Shown: positions 12,060 through 24,000 of the stretch, in pieces
Numbering within the stretch: the stretch's first letter is position 1
How the letters are laid out: every line of letters starts with the position of its first letter
NCBI RefSeq assembly: GCF_040939455.1
Contig: NC_134129.1
Location: 17,308,001 to 17,372,000, forward strand
Reading direction: 5' to 3'
From: Microcebus murinus
Lineage: Eukaryota; Chordata; Mammalia; Primates; Cheirogaleidae
DNA length: 64,000 nucleotides
Translations under genes and position numbers: made by a program
The notes under the pieces: generated by a model
Database searches by the model: none
The model's input: only the letters and a program-made list of their open reading frames with translations
Told to the model about the DNA's origin: nothing

Positions 12060-12400
12060 TTTTGTGTCTGCCTTTCTTTTTGTTGTTTTTGCTTAATATT
12101 ATGTCTGTTAGATTTACCCATGTTCTATGAAACAGTAGGTTTCTTTTTCATTGTTGTGTAGTATTCCATTGTGTATACCACACAATGGAACACTGTATTG
12201 GTATTTATCCATTTTCCAGTTGATGAATATTGGAGTTGCCTCTAGTTTGTGGGCTATTGTGTGCTCTTGTACTTGTCTTTTGGTAGATCTATGCACCTTT
12301 TTCTGTTGGATATATACTCAGGAATAGGATTTGCTATTCTTTTTTGGATTTAGCGCATATTCCCCTAACAATGTTTTGTCAAAAGCACTGTGTGTATGGG
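12060..12400 (-). mobile_element. Old L1 fragment
   Basis: The plus strand reads as reverse complement of an old L1 3' region ('attgttgtgtagtattccattgtgt', 'ttggatatatactcaggaatagg'). An internal short inverted segment ('attgtgtataccacacaatgg') is present at about 12168-12190. Confidence 0.6.
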
Positions 12401-12440
12401 TAACCGATAGCCATAATCCCATAATGGGGGAGTGGATATT

Positions 12441-12442
<2 letters not shown>

Positions 12443-12492
<50 letters not shown>
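12443..12492 (+). repeat. (CA)25 microsatellite
   Basis: About 50 uninterrupted bases of CA dinucleotide; likely polymorphic. Confidence 0.95.
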
Positions 12493-12495
<3 letters not shown>

Positions 12496-12499
12496 TAAA

Positions 12500-13084
12500 T
12501 GTCTGCTTAGGTTTTCCAAGAGAGCATTTAAGGATTGCGACATGTTATTAGATTGGAGAGGTTATGAGTCACCTCTCTGAGAAGACGGTGCTTATTAAAC
12601 TAAGATCTGAAGGATGGTTAGGATTAGCCTGGTGACAAAATCAGGGTGCCAGTTTCCACACATGGAAAACAGTCTGTGGACCGATCCCAAGGCAGGAAAG
12701 AAGCTGACCTTCTAGGAAATGGAAAGAGCAGGTTGGCGCTGCCCGGCGGCTGGTTAGCAGACCGCTGGCCCTTGTGGAAGGCGGTGGTGGCTTTGTTCAG
12801 TGGCAGATGCTTTTGGGTCTACTTCAAAGCTTTGTTCCTTTGCTCCATATTCTCCTACCCCCTGCCGGCCTTACTTCAGAAGGGTGTCTCTTGACTGCTG
12901 GCATAGATTTTTAAAAATTGGTCCCACTCTATTTTTAGTTCTTGTTCCCGGTCCGTTCTGCTTCAGAAGGTAACTTTGGGAAACCAACAGTTTGTTTGTG
13001 TCACCTCCTTTCTCAGAATTCACAGCGGCTCCCTCTCTGTGGAAGAGTGAGATCCCACCTGGATCTGAAGTCCTTCTTTAAAAA
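12500..13084. other. Unique and ancient-repeat sequence
   Basis: The start (about 12540-12640, 'aagatctgaaggatggttagga') resembles the same ancient repeat as 200-350 and 5240-5480. 12646-12894 is an 82-codon open frame without splice support and with moderate GC; I do not call it a gene. Confidence 0.4.
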
Positions 13085-13420
13085 AATTTATTTATTTATT
13101 TATTTTTGAGACAGAGTCTCACTCTGCTGCCCGGGCTAAAGTGCTGTGGCATCAGTCTAGCTCACAGCAACCTCAGACTCCTGGGCTAGAGCGATCCTCC
13201 TGCCTCAGCCTCCCAAGTAGCCGGGACTGCAGGCATGCGCCACCGTGCCCGGCTAATTTTTTCTATATATTTTTAGTTGGCCAATTAATTTCTGTCTATT
13301 TTTAGTTGAGACAGGGTCTCGCTCTTGCTCAGGCTGGTCTCAAACTCCTGACCTTGGGCGATCCACCGGCCTCGGCCTCCCAGAGTGCTAGTATTACAGG
13401 CATGAGCCACCGCGCCCTGC
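13085..13420 (-). mobile_element. Lemur Alu, full length
   Basis: Two arms with lemur linker and (TTTA)n tail. The 5' end has decayed to CGCGCCCTGC. Confidence 0.88.
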
Positions 13421-13447
13421 TGACCGTTTTTGTCTTGTAATACATAT

Positions 13448-13734
13448 TTTTGTTTTTGAGACACAGAGTCTTGCTCTATTGCCCCAGCTAGAGTGCAGTG
13501 GTATCATCATAGCTCACAGCAACCTCAAACTCCTGAGATCAAGTGATTCTCCTGCTTCAGCCTCCTGAGTAGCTGGGAATACAGGCATGTGCCACCATGC
13601 CCGGCTAATTTTTCTATTTTTTGTAGAGATGGGGGTCTCACTGTAGCTAAGGCTGGTCTTGAACTCCTGACGTCAGGCAATCCTCCTGCCTTGGCCTCCC
13701 AGAGTGCTAGGATTACAGGTGTGAGCTACCGTGC
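13448..13734 (-). mobile_element. Older Alu without lemur linker
   Basis: Dimeric Alu with ancestral right-arm wording ('gtgcagtggtatcatcatagctc') and a short inter-arm T-run. Placed 30 bp from the preceding Alu. Confidence 0.82.
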
Positions 13735-13852
13735 AGAAAATAAAAGGGTTGGGTGATTATAATAATTTTGGTTCCATACTGAATGGAATTTATTTTTGTC
13801 ATCTGAAATATAGTAGAGACTAAACCTTTTAAACCTATTTCAAAAGTAAATT

Positions 13853-13856
<4 letters not shown>

Positions 13857-13885
<29 letters not shown>

Positions 13886-14207
13886 AGACAGAGTCTCACT
13901 TTGTTGTCCAGGCTAGAGTGAGTGCCGTGGCATCAGCCTAGCTCACAGCAACCTCAAACTCCTGGGCTTGAGTGATCCTTCTGCCTCAGCCTCCCGAGTA
14001 GCTGGGACTACAGGCATGCGCCACCATGCCCGGCTAATTTTTATATATATATATATATATCAGTTGGCCAATTAATTTCTTTCTATTTATAGTAGAGACG
14101 GGGTCTCGCTCTTGCTCAGGCTGGTTTTGAACTCCTGACCTTGAGCAATCCGCCCGCCTCGGCCTCCCAAGAGCTAGGATTACAGGCGTGAGCCACAGCA
14201 CCCGGCC
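13857..14207 (-). mobile_element. Young lemur Alu (AAGAGCTAGG variant)
   Basis: Very long T tail, (TA)n-extended linker, left arm containing CCCAAGAGCTAGGATTACAG and ending CACAGCACCCGGCC. Target duplication CAAAAGTAAATTTCTT at 13841-13856 and from 14208 is nearly intact, consistent with a recent insertion. Confidence 0.92.
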
Positions 14208-14223
14208 CAAAAGTAAATTTCTT

Positions 14224-14698
14224 AAAGTATATTGTGTATTTTTGGTGTTTCAATAATATTAACTAATGAAACATGTTTTGGTTGTATTATTTTAAGATAA
14301 AAATGTCTTAATGGAAATTTTAATTGAGTTTGCTTAAGATTAAATTAGGACATTGAGTCTTAGTTTCTGGAATATGATTTTAAGTTTAAAAAAATTACTT
14401 TGAAGCATTAACTAAGGCAGGTGCTTATAGTAAGAATCACATGAATTATCTTGGTCTGGTGATCTTCAATCATAATGTATTTAGTTTGGAGTGCTGAAAG
14501 TTTTTATTTTTAAAACTGAGAATCTTATAAAAGCCAGGTAGCTCCTGGCTTGACAGGTTTATGAAAGGCTTAACAGATACAATTGTCATAAGTGAGATAT
14601 TACATTTCACATAGGATTTATGTAACTATTCATGATGGTGAAAAAAACCTGATGAGATAGGAGAAATGACTCAGTTTCTCACTTTGCCCTCTCCACGT
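14224..14698. other. Unique AT-rich intron-like sequence
   Basis: No gene, repeat family or notable secondary structure recognised. Confidence 0.5.
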
Positions 14699-14718
14699 CT
14701 CATTTTGCCCCTCATTTT

Positions 14719-15041
<323 letters not shown>

Positions 15042-15061
15042 CTCATTTTGCCCCTCATTTT

Positions 15062-15460
15062 AAGTCCTACCATGAGTATTGCAGCTCCAAATATAGTCAT
15101 GGCATTGATTCAGAAGCCTGATATATTAAAATAAATTTTTTTTTTTGTAATGACTGCATTGGTACCACGCCGGAACTTTCTGCACACTCTCCCAGGACAG
15201 TGTAGGAGGGACGGTCCTGTAGCCGAATGAGTCACAGCACACTACAAATTCCTCCGGGTCGCAGACTGTATTTTATCAATCATTTGTGTGCGTCCCCGCC
15301 CAGTGTGGTGTTTGATATGTAGCTGGGCTCTGTTCATTTATCTTACTGCACCTAGTGTTAGGTTTCTAGAAGCAAAAAAATATTTTTTTTTTTTTTGCCT
15401 TTTGTTCTACTCTCATGAATCTTCCAGTTAAGGTTTACATCTAGCCTTCATGATTGAAAC
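15062..15460. other. Unique sequence with CpG-containing patch
   Basis: 15160-15300 holds several CpGs and an AP-1-type heptamer TGAGTCA near 15227 in an otherwise AT-rich area. Whether it is regulatory cannot be told from sequence alone. Confidence 0.3.
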
Positions 15461-15633
15461 CAGGGGTCCTCAAACTTTTTAAACAAGGGGGGCCAGGTCA
15501 CCGTCCCTCAGACCATTGGAGAGCGCGCACTGTGGGCCCGGGACGAGTCGGCTGCTAAGCAGGACAGGCAGCGGTGGCAAAAACACCCGGATAAACGTGC
15601 TAGGTGGCCCACGGGCCGTAATTTGAGGACGTG
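15461..15633. mobile_element. Small hAT-like non-autonomous transposon
   Basis: About 173 bp with imperfect terminal inverted repeats: the left end CAGGGGTCCTCAAACTTTTT pairs with the right end, whose reverse complement begins CACGTCCTCAAATTAC. The interior ('gggccaggtcaccgtccctcagacc', 'gtggcccacgggcc') is GC-rich compared with its flanks and contains no coding capacity. The terminal style is that of hAT-superfamily MITEs. An 8-bp target duplication, expected for hAT, is not obvious, so boundaries are approximate. Confidence 0.6.
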
Positions 15634-15639
15634 TAATTT

Positions 15640-16654
15640 AAACATATAAAAATTCTTAACCAGAGGAGTGGCGTGGCCTAGATTTGGAAGTAGATCCAGA
15701 GACAACATTGAAAAGATAACTATTCAGATGAACTTTAACTTCACTCAGCTGAGCCAGGGGCCAAATCTTCTCTCAAAATAGAGCAGGAAAAAGAAAAGAG
15801 GCATGTAAAGACCCAGGAGAAGAAAAAAGATGACTTAAGGGGGGAGTGGAGGGAATTTTCATTTTGAACCACAGATATGACAGTTGATCCCTTGTGCACT
15901 CTGTCGGGTTTTTCCCTGTAATGTAGAAATTGTTGACCCAGAATTTTGCAGCTGATCGAGTGATCACTGACTTTAAACTTGTTGGCATGTATCTTCCGGA
16001 AGCATATATTTTAGGTTAGAGATTATTTTAAGAATATTTTTGGCCAAACTAGGAGACTGTCACTTTTCCTTTCTGAAGTTGTTCGTTCATTGGACTTTAG
16101 CAGTAAGAAACTAACAAAAGAGGATGGAATTCAGTCTTCGAAGAAGCATCTCTGATTTGTTAGTCCTACTGTGATGTCTCAAAAACTAGTTGCGTCATAT
16201 TCCACATTTGTAAAAAGTTGAACGCTTCTAGAAATTATGGGTGCGTTTGGGTTAAAATGGAATGATGCATGTATAACACCTAACCTAGCTAGTCACCCAT
16301 AGTAGGCCCTCAGTGCTTAGTGGTGGTTATCGCTGTTATTGGGTACTTAATTGATTTGGATTTCTAGGGTGCCATTTCTTAGGGTGCAGTGAACCAATTC
16401 CGAATGCCACCCCCCCATATTTGTTATTTGTTTAGACTGACTTCACCATGTTGAAGAATAAAGCCTATTTGTGGGGTGGTGTGGGGGGTGGGGCTTGTCG
16501 ACTTTGTATGGGAGTGTTTTCTGAGTTACTGGATACCCGCTGGAATGTGGGGGGTTATGCGTTCTGGCATGTTCTATATGGTCATCCATAGTGACCAAAC
16601 TGATCTGGAATGTTGTTTTGCTACTAACTTTGCAGTGTGTTGTTTTCTATGCAG
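15640..16654. other. Unique intron-like sequence with possible MIR
   Basis: Mostly unique. About 16265-16345 ('gtataacacctaacc', 'agtaggccctcagtgc') looks like the 3' end of a MIR. G-rich text (GGGGTGGTGTGGGGGGTGGG) occurs at 16473-16492. The pyrimidine-rich tract before 16655 serves the candidate acceptor. Confidence 0.4.
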
Positions 16655-16842
16655 AGGAGGTTGATCTGAATAAATTGCTTATCATCCTTCAGAGATTTCT
16701 AGAGAGGGACTTCTCAGTCAACACGAATCTTATCCAACACAGCATTGTGCTTCATAAACGTGGGGAAGAGGCAACACCTCTGGGACTTAGCCCAGCTTTG
16801 CGAGTTGTGGCGTGGAGGCTGACGGCCAAGTCGTCTTGTTTA
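16655..16842 (+). CDS. Candidate internal coding exon (unidentified gene)
   Basis: A 188-nt open interval is preceded by TTGTTTTCTATGCAG and followed by the donor TTA|GTAAGC at 16843. Read with one leading base carried from the previous exon it is open for its full length and ends on a codon boundary (phase 1 to phase 0). Joined to 8106-8280 the junction codon is GAG. The peptide begins EEVDLNKLLIILQRFLERDF and ends near TAKSSCL, mostly helical in character. The frame runs on to a stop at 17008-17010, so a terminal exon is an alternative. No family recognised. Confidence 0.5.
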
Positions 16843-17639
16843 GTAAGCCTGAATGTGTTACTTAAGTGGCTTTTAAAAAAATACCTGCTACCAGCCGGCT
16901 CCTCAAAGAGAGGCGAGAAGCCATTTGTGCAGTTACAGATTGTCGCTCCCGTCGGTAGATGGTATCCGGGCTGTCACACCTCTCCCTGGTCCCTCTGCCA
17001 CTCACATTGACCACTGTCTCCTTCGTACCTAACTGAGGCTTGAGCATGTTTAGATGTCTTCTCTCAGAGCCCCTGAAACACACTGTCGCACGCCTCACCC
17101 CCAGCTTGTCTGCGAATTCCTGGATGGTGGCAGTTGTGTCTGTGTGTGGGTGCCACTTAGCACGGGTCCCAGCAGCTCAGGGTGACCTCAGCGAATGCTA
17201 AACGCAGGTCTCTGCGTGTCTTGTGGAAACTCCTCAGCACCAGCTGGTTTGATGATGTCTTTCAACTTTATTTCTAACAGTTCTAACAGTTTAGTTCCAT
17301 CAGTTCTAACTTTATTTCTAACAGTTGTATTTAATGAAAAGTCTCTAGAGACGCTCTTTCCATTCTGTACCATCCTCATCATTCCCGTTCTTATTTTTTT
17401 CTCTGCCAATGCACATTCTCTATTTCATTTATTTCTTTGTGTCATTAGTGAAGCTTGAAAAAGCATGCTTCATTTTCACTCGCTATTTTTCTTATCGCTA
17501 AATTTTTCTAATCACTCAATTATTGTCCTGTGAGTATGCAATTAACATTTAGAAATCCAAGGAAAGGTGAGAAATGCAAAGGAGAGCTGGACATTTAAAA
17601 TTGGCCCCTGTTAAAATACATCATATTATTTTATTTTAT
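16843..17639. other. Unique sequence with one copy of a 54-bp duplication
   Basis: 17479-17532 is identical to 19098-19151. A short tandem echo ('tttatttctaacagttctaacag', about 17268-17325) is also visible. No further exon supported. Confidence 0.5.
17479..17532 (+). repeat. 54-bp direct duplication, copy 1
   Basis: Begins CTCGCTATTTTTCTTATCGC and ends ATTATTGTCCTGTG. Perfectly identical by eye to 19098-19151 and not recognisable as a known transposon. Confidence 0.9.
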
Positions 17640-17764
17640 TGTAGAGATAGGAGGAGTCTTGCTATTATTGCCCAGGCTGGCCTTGAACTCTTGGCCTCAA
17701 GTGATCCTCCTGCCTTGGCCTCCCAAAGTGCTGGGATTACGGGCATGAGTTACTGCACCTGGCC
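17640..17764 (-). mobile_element. Alu monomer (FRAM/old left-arm type)
   Basis: Only one Alu arm is present, from 'attgtagagatagg' to GCACCTGGCC. It lacks the lemur linker; an old monomeric or truncated element. Confidence 0.75.
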
Positions 17765-18100
17765 TGAAATACATTATATTTTGAAGTTGCAAACATGTTA
17801 GTAAACATTTTCCTTGTTTACAAATCAGAAGTTATATTAGTTTTGGTAAAATTCTAGATTTTTCCAAATAATTTAATGCAAAACCTCAAAATAATAGGAA
17901 TTTTAGGTAGAGCTTATGAAAAGAGAGAGTTATAATTTTCAAGTTGTGAGAAATGTCTTTTGTATCATGGCATTTTATAGTACATAAAAAAATGCAGGGA
18001 TTGACCTTATTGTATTTATTATAGAAGGATTATTGTGATTTAAAATTGGAAGTCTTTTATGTAGACTCCTTTTTACTCCTTCAATTAGATCATAATAATT
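17765..18100. other. Unique AT-rich sequence
   Basis: No gene or repeat recognised. Confidence 0.5.
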
Positions 18101-18437
18101 TTTTTTTTTTTGAGACAGAGTCTTGCTCTGTTGCCCAGGCTAGAGTGAGTGTCATGACATCAGCCTAGCTCACAGTAACCTCAGACTCCTGGGCTCAAGC
18201 GATCCTCTTGCCTCAGCCTCCCAAGTAGCTGGGACTACAGGCATGCACCACCATGCCTGGCTAATTTTTTCTATATATTTTTAGTTGGCCAATTAATTTC
18301 TTTCTATTTTTGGTAGAGACGGGGGAGGGGGGTCTCGCTCTTGCTCAGGCTGGTTTTGAACTCCTGACCTTGAGCAATCCTCCCGCCTCGGCCTCCCAGA
18401 GTGCTAGGATCACAGGCGTGAGCCACCGCGCCCGGCC
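18101..18437 (-). mobile_element. Lemur Alu, full length
   Basis: Complete element ending CGCGCCCGGCC. A short G-rich insertion (GGGGGAGGGGGG) interrupts the left arm at about 18320-18331. Confidence 0.9.
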
Positions 18438-19694
18438 ATAAATTTTTTTAAATGTAGTTTTATTAGAGTGGTGAAAAGATTCTGGAAAACATATCTCTAA
18501 TCTGTCCACTCCCCCCCCTTGCCTTAAACCCGGGGAGCAGCCTTTGATCCCTTCGTCCCCAGATATGCTACTTGCTCTTTTTGCTGTGCATCTTTGCGAT
18601 CACAACCTGACTCCAAGGTAATGTGTTTTCTGCACAGAAATCAGGTGATATTTGCCCACAATACATCTTAATAAAAACATGTGTGGTGAGGTCGTTTTTT
18701 TCATTATGCTGGCTTTGCTCGATGTCTCTGGGTACAAATAAAACACATTGGTGGCCCTAACTGTTAATCTGTAAGTATTGTTTACGATGTGCCTAACTTG
18801 GTACCAAGATGTGATTTAGGCACCAAGAGAATTTGAATTATTTAATACTAGTGCATAATAAAACCACTTATCAAATATTCATGTGGGCACAGACAGAGGA
18901 ATAATTGTGTTCTTGTAACGCACAATATAAATACTAATATTGTTTTGGAGAATCAGCATGGTATGCTGAAGTCATGGTTTGGAAAAATGCATTCTAGCAT
19001 GTTTTCATCTGTGGGAATTATTGGCAAGCGTAACTGAGGGATTCTAAATACTGCAGTTGTTTACTTCACTTTTGAATTGGGCTTAAATGTTTTTGATCTC
19101 GCTATTTTTCTTATCGCTAAATTTTTCTAATCACTCAATTATTGTCCTGTGGGATCTATGGTAGAAACTAAACCATAATTGTTTTATGCCATTTTCATAA
19201 TTATAATTGCCTTTAAAGATACATCTTGAAGATAACTTCCTCCCACCAAAATCGCTTAAAAAATACTTAAACAGGGAGAACACTAGAATAAATGTTCACG
19301 TGCCCATTCCTCAGCTGAAACCTTTATCAAGTCGTCGTTACTCCCATACCCACTCCCCTTGTGCAGGCCCTGATTATTCTGGTGCATTTTCTGTGTCACA
19401 GCATTTCATCTGTAAATATTTCAGTGTGTATTTCTAAAACTCAAGGACTCCCAGTTTCAGACAGGTAAAGTAGAGCCTTAACCTTTTTCAAGAATGTACT
19501 GAATTATGAACCCTAAAACTGCGTATGAGATACTAGAGTGATATAAAACAAAAGCAAGATCCTTTAAGTGAAATAAATGGGGCAAAAAAAAAAAAATAGC
19601 TGACAAGCAGTTGTACCAAAAAGCAATAGAAAAAAGAAAAGGCCAATTAAGAGCTTTTAAAGTACCTACAGAGAAAAGGGAAAAATTGGCACTT
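18438..19694. other. Unique intron-like sequence
   Basis: No exon with good splice signals. Contains the second copy of the 54-bp duplication and an A13 tract near 19585. Confidence 0.45.
19098..19151 (+). repeat. 54-bp direct duplication, copy 2
   Basis: Identical to 17479-17532. It is bracketed by the pentamer GATCT (19095-19099 and 19153-19157), compatible with insertion of this copy into a GATCT site. Confidence 0.9.
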
Positions 19695-19709
19695 TTGTGT
19701 CTCTGTTTT

Positions 19710-20040
19710 TTGTTTTTTTTTTTTGAGACAGAGTCTCACTCTGTTGTCCAGGCTAGAGTGAGTGCCGTGGCGTCAGCCTAGCTCACAGCAACCTCCAACT
19801 CCTGGGCTCAAGCGATCCTCCTGCCTCAGCCTCCCGAGTAGCTGGGACTACAGGCATGCGCCACCATGCCCGGCTAATTTTTTATATATATATCAGTTGG
19901 CCAATTAATTTCTTTCTATTTATAGTAGAGACGGGGTCTCGCTCTTGCTCAGGCTGGTTTTGAACTCCTGACCTTGAGCAATCCGCCCGCCTCGGCCTCC
20001 CAAGAGCTAGGATTACAGGCGTGAGCCACAGCACCCGGCC
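19710..20040 (-). mobile_element. Young lemur Alu (AAGAGCTAGG variant)
   Basis: Same diagnostic left-arm variants as 13857-14207. Perfect duplication TTGTGTCTCTGTTTT at 19695-19709 and 20041-20055. Confidence 0.93.
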
Positions 20041-20055
20041 TTGTGTCTCTGTTTT

Positions 20056-20699
20056 ATACAGGTCAGTAGGAGAGTAAAGCCAAGTGTATTTCATGCCTTT
20101 TGAGAAAGCAGTTCTGTTTCAAGATTCTTTCTTAAGAGAAAAAAGTCAGAACTGTGTTTTAAGACTGCCAATCAAGATAGTCTTAGTGGAATGATTAAAT
20201 GAAGATACTATATTTATGAAATAATGTTTCACAACCACTAGATATTATGTAATATGCTTTCAGTTATATAAAATGTTTAATATGCATTAAGAGACTTGAA
20301 AGAAATTAACTTTGATACTAATTTCTAAACTTGATATTAATGACTGTTAATCATGACTAATAGTGGCTATCCGTAGGTGTTAGAATTATGAGTAATTTTT
20401 ATCACTTCATTACTTTTTGGGGAAATTGTTGCAAATTTTGTTGGCTGTTAGCATGTGATATAAGTTAATAAATAATAACACTTACTTAGTACTTACTATG
20501 TGTCAAGCAGTATCTTTTTATCTTTCACACTTAATTCTCAAAATAGTCCTAAAAGATTTTATTATCCTTATTGGATAGATGAGGAAACAAAGGCATAGAG
20601 AGATTGAATACTTGGACAATTCAAATGTTTCCTTTGAGGTTTAATCTTTGCTTCTAAATGTAATTTTATCTCCAGTATTTGGGAAAATACTATAAATAT
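20056..20699. other. Unique AT-rich sequence containing a MIR
   Basis: Apart from the MIR at about 20470-20640 nothing is recognised. Confidence 0.45.
20470..20640 (+). mobile_element. MIR SINE remnant
   Basis: 'acttagtacttactatgtgtcaagcagt' followed by 'tattggatagatgaggaaacaaaggcatagagag' is the core and tail of a MIR in plus orientation. Confidence 0.65.
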
Positions 20700-20713
20700 T
20701 GTTTTTCCACTTT

Positions 20714-21041
20714 TTTTTGTGGGGGGGACAGAGTCTCACTCTGTTGCCTGGGCTAGAGTGCCGTGGCATCAGCCTAGCTCACAGCAACCTCAAACTCCTG
20801 GGCTCAAGCAATCCTCCTGCCTCAGCCTCCCGAGTAGCTGACACTACATGCATGTGCCATCATGCCCAGCTAATTTTTTCTATATATTTTTAGGTGGCCA
20901 ATTAATTTCTTTCTATTTTTAGTAGAGACATGGGGTCTTACTCTTGCTCAGGCTGGTTTTGAACTCCTGACCTTGAGCAATCTGCCTGCCTGGGCCTCCC
21001 AGAATGCTAGAATTACAGGCGTGGAGCCACTGTGCCTGGCC
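20714..21041 (-). mobile_element. Lemur Alu, full length
   Basis: Complete Alu with a G-rich interruption after the T tail (GTGGGGGGGA). Target duplication TGTTTTTCCACTTTTT-like at 20700-20713 and 21042-21055. Confidence 0.88.
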
Positions 21042-21055
21042 TGTTTTTCCACTTC

Positions 21056-24000
21056 TTACTTAAAATGATATGGTGAATATTATGGCATAATAGTCAATAT
21101 CTTGTTTTAAAATTGGTAACATTTCGTCTTATGAATTTACCATGATTTTTTTTTCAATTGTTCTTTTTCTTTGCTCCTATTGTAATATTCTGCTCAGAGG
21201 AATAATAGTACAGTGAACATCTTTGCAAATAAATCTATATGTGCATTTCTGATTATTTTTCTAGAATAAGCTCTTTGAAGTAGAGTTATCGGGTCAAAGA
21301 TCATAAATATTTTAAAGGCTTTTGTGATACAAGTTATGAGATTGCAGGTGACAAATGATCCTCCTTAAATTTAGAAAAGTGTTTTGGGGCTATAAATTTG
21401 GGAGAAATAGGTCATCTAAATTGTCCGTGGGAATTTGTGCTTTCATAGTGTCTCTTATAGAAGTCAGGCCTCTCTAAGCTTGCTGGAGACTGTCAATGCA
21501 GGGAAAAATAGAAAAACAAACTCTGGAGATTAAATTGTGGCCATTTACTTGCTTTGTGATCTTGGGCAGCTACTTACTCATTTTTCTCTCTAACTTAAAA
21601 TTTGGATTAGCTTGGAAACTTTTTTATTGCAGATTGTTTTATAAAAACATATAAACTATATCTATCAAATTTACATGAATTTTGTTTGATTTTAATAGGA
21701 CCTTAGGATTGTAATTAGAACAATTCCCATTGCATAATTTCTAGAACTATACATTTAAAAGGTATAACACATTAGAGACTGCCATAACCCTAAAAAGTGT
21801 TTTAGATGTTGCATGTTTAAATAAAAAGACAATTAAAATTTTAAAAAATTTAATTATTATGGGTATATAATAGTTGTATAAAAAGATAGTTTTTTCTAAG
21901 GATTGACATGTTCCCTTTCTATGACAAGGAAGAAAATTTTGGCTAATTGACAATTTCTGTTAAATGGTTAAGGTTTTATTATATGTTTCTCTTGAACATA
22001 CCTTCTTTAGAGTCTCTGTAGGAGACTTTTGCAAGGACTTTACCTACAGGTTTGAGTAAAGGGAAGGACATTTTAATGTAAGGCCATCCTGAGAATAATT
22101 AATCAAATCAGAAAGAGAAAGTCTTCATATGAAGCTACTGAAAACTTTAGGATCAGTTATTCTGGAAAGACCAAGATTGGTAAAGGTCATCGGACAGTCT
22201 AGGAATTCATGAACAGTACAAATGGAATCAATAGAAAATGTTCTATTGAAATTTGAAGGATGTAAGTACTTTAATGGAAAAAAAGAAGTACTACTTTTTA
22301 CTATGAATAGTAAAATTGTGAAACTACTATGAATGGTAGAAATGGAAAATAAGTATGAGGAAGATTTTTATCAGAGGCTCTTACTCCATAATCAGTGGTT
22401 GGACCGGGAAGGCTCGTAACTCTGCAAAATTAGGTAAGTGTGCATTTTGGAAGGAGAGGTCTCTACTTTTTTTCAGATTTGCAAAGGAATGCCTCCAAAA
22501 AGCTTAAGACTGTTAGTAAGTCCCAAGAGGCAAGGGACTTACGTATTATTCACTCAGTTGTCCTCAGTTCTTGGCAGATAGTTCTGCTTAATAAATACTT
22601 GTGGAATGTATGATTTCTGTAAACCTAGGTGCGGTATAGTTGCAGTAATGGATTCCTTAAATTAAATTTTTTTGCTACGTTCATATTACATGGCTGATGT
22701 TCCTAGCCCATAACAAGGTTTGAGGGAGGCTCATCTTATATGTAAGCATAAAAACACAGTCATCACACCTGTCAACTACAAAAGGATCTGGTAGAGGGTC
22801 TTAGAAGTTAGAGGTAAAAGTCCATTCCAGATTTATGGGCTAGAAGTACATTCCAGACGACTACTACATTTGTCCAAAAATTTTCTTTTGCGTTAAAGTA
22901 TAGATGAGTAGGTAGAATGGAAGGTATTTGTAAGATAAATTTGTGGTTGAATATCATTTTCCCTCTGCCAACATGAAAATATAATAGGAAATGTATTCTA
23001 AAAATACATATTTATTCACCAGTATGTAAGAAAATGTTGTTTCATTGTGATGCTGTTTTCATTTGATTCAATGAATGAAACCTTTATAGAAAACTTCCCT
23101 TTAAAATTGTGAATGGAAAATTTGCTGATTTTTTTTTCATTAGATCAAGTAGTATGACAATAACAGCGATTCTGGCTAAAAATGTAAAATCAACAAAATT
23201 TGTTGACAAATTTACCTGCAGAGAACATTGCTTCATCAACAAGAGATTTAGATTTTTGCAGTGAAGCCCAATTATTCTACCTCTGTATCATTACACAGCA
23301 TTTTCAGCACGCTGTGTAATGTGATCTGTGATTCCACTAGTCAGCATGATATGTTTTCGTTCTCTTTAAAATTGAAATTTGGGAAAATGTTAAAAAAAAT
23401 GAGAGAAGGTTCAAATGCAAGGCCATTTTGAAAAACTGTAAAAATTATAGTATTTCTAGAGTAAGGGAAAAAACAGATTACTTAAAAATTGAAATGTGGC
23501 AGAACCACTGTTAATTTTATGAATCATGAATTTTCTTTGGTAATTAAAGGGATGACCAGAAATTTTTTATGCTTTTTACCACACGTAAGAGATATTGGAA
23601 TAATTGCTTGCTGTCTGCATTTGATTATTTGAGTGTAGACTTTTCAGGTTTTACACAGTCTTTAGCAGATTAAAATTTTTTCTGCATGTTTATGTTTTCT
23701 GTATCTATATTGTGATATTTATGGCGTCAGAGATAGGAGCTATAATCATTTTAGATTTATTTGAAAACTCTTGCATCCTCACTCTAAAAGGCTATCAGAC
23801 AAACATTCACATCATTCTGGGTTTTGCATTGTTTTAAGAGGCCTTGTAAGATTCCCAGAATAATTTTAATAGAAGGGCAGGAGTTGGTTCTCATAGATCT
23901 CATGTTTTTTGCAGTACAGTTTCTTTCTTTAGTTGAAATGTGAATTCCAGGTCACCACACTCTAGTGTTCAAGTATAATATAAAATACATTTTGAAGTCA

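Noticed and set aside
12168..12190. Short palindrome around GTGTATACCACACAATGG
   Set aside because: It lies inside an old L1 fragment whose known sequence explains most of it.
16843..17010. In-frame continuation of the 16655 exon to a stop at 17008-17010
   Set aside because: A usable donor sits at 16843 and there is no nearby polyadenylation signal, so I kept the shorter internal-exon model, though a terminal exon is not excluded.
22477..22515. 39-nt open interval with AG and GT borders, in phase with the 16655 exon
   Set aside because: Very short, and its donor end overlaps an L2-like remnant; easily expected by chance in 4 kb of AT-rich DNA.
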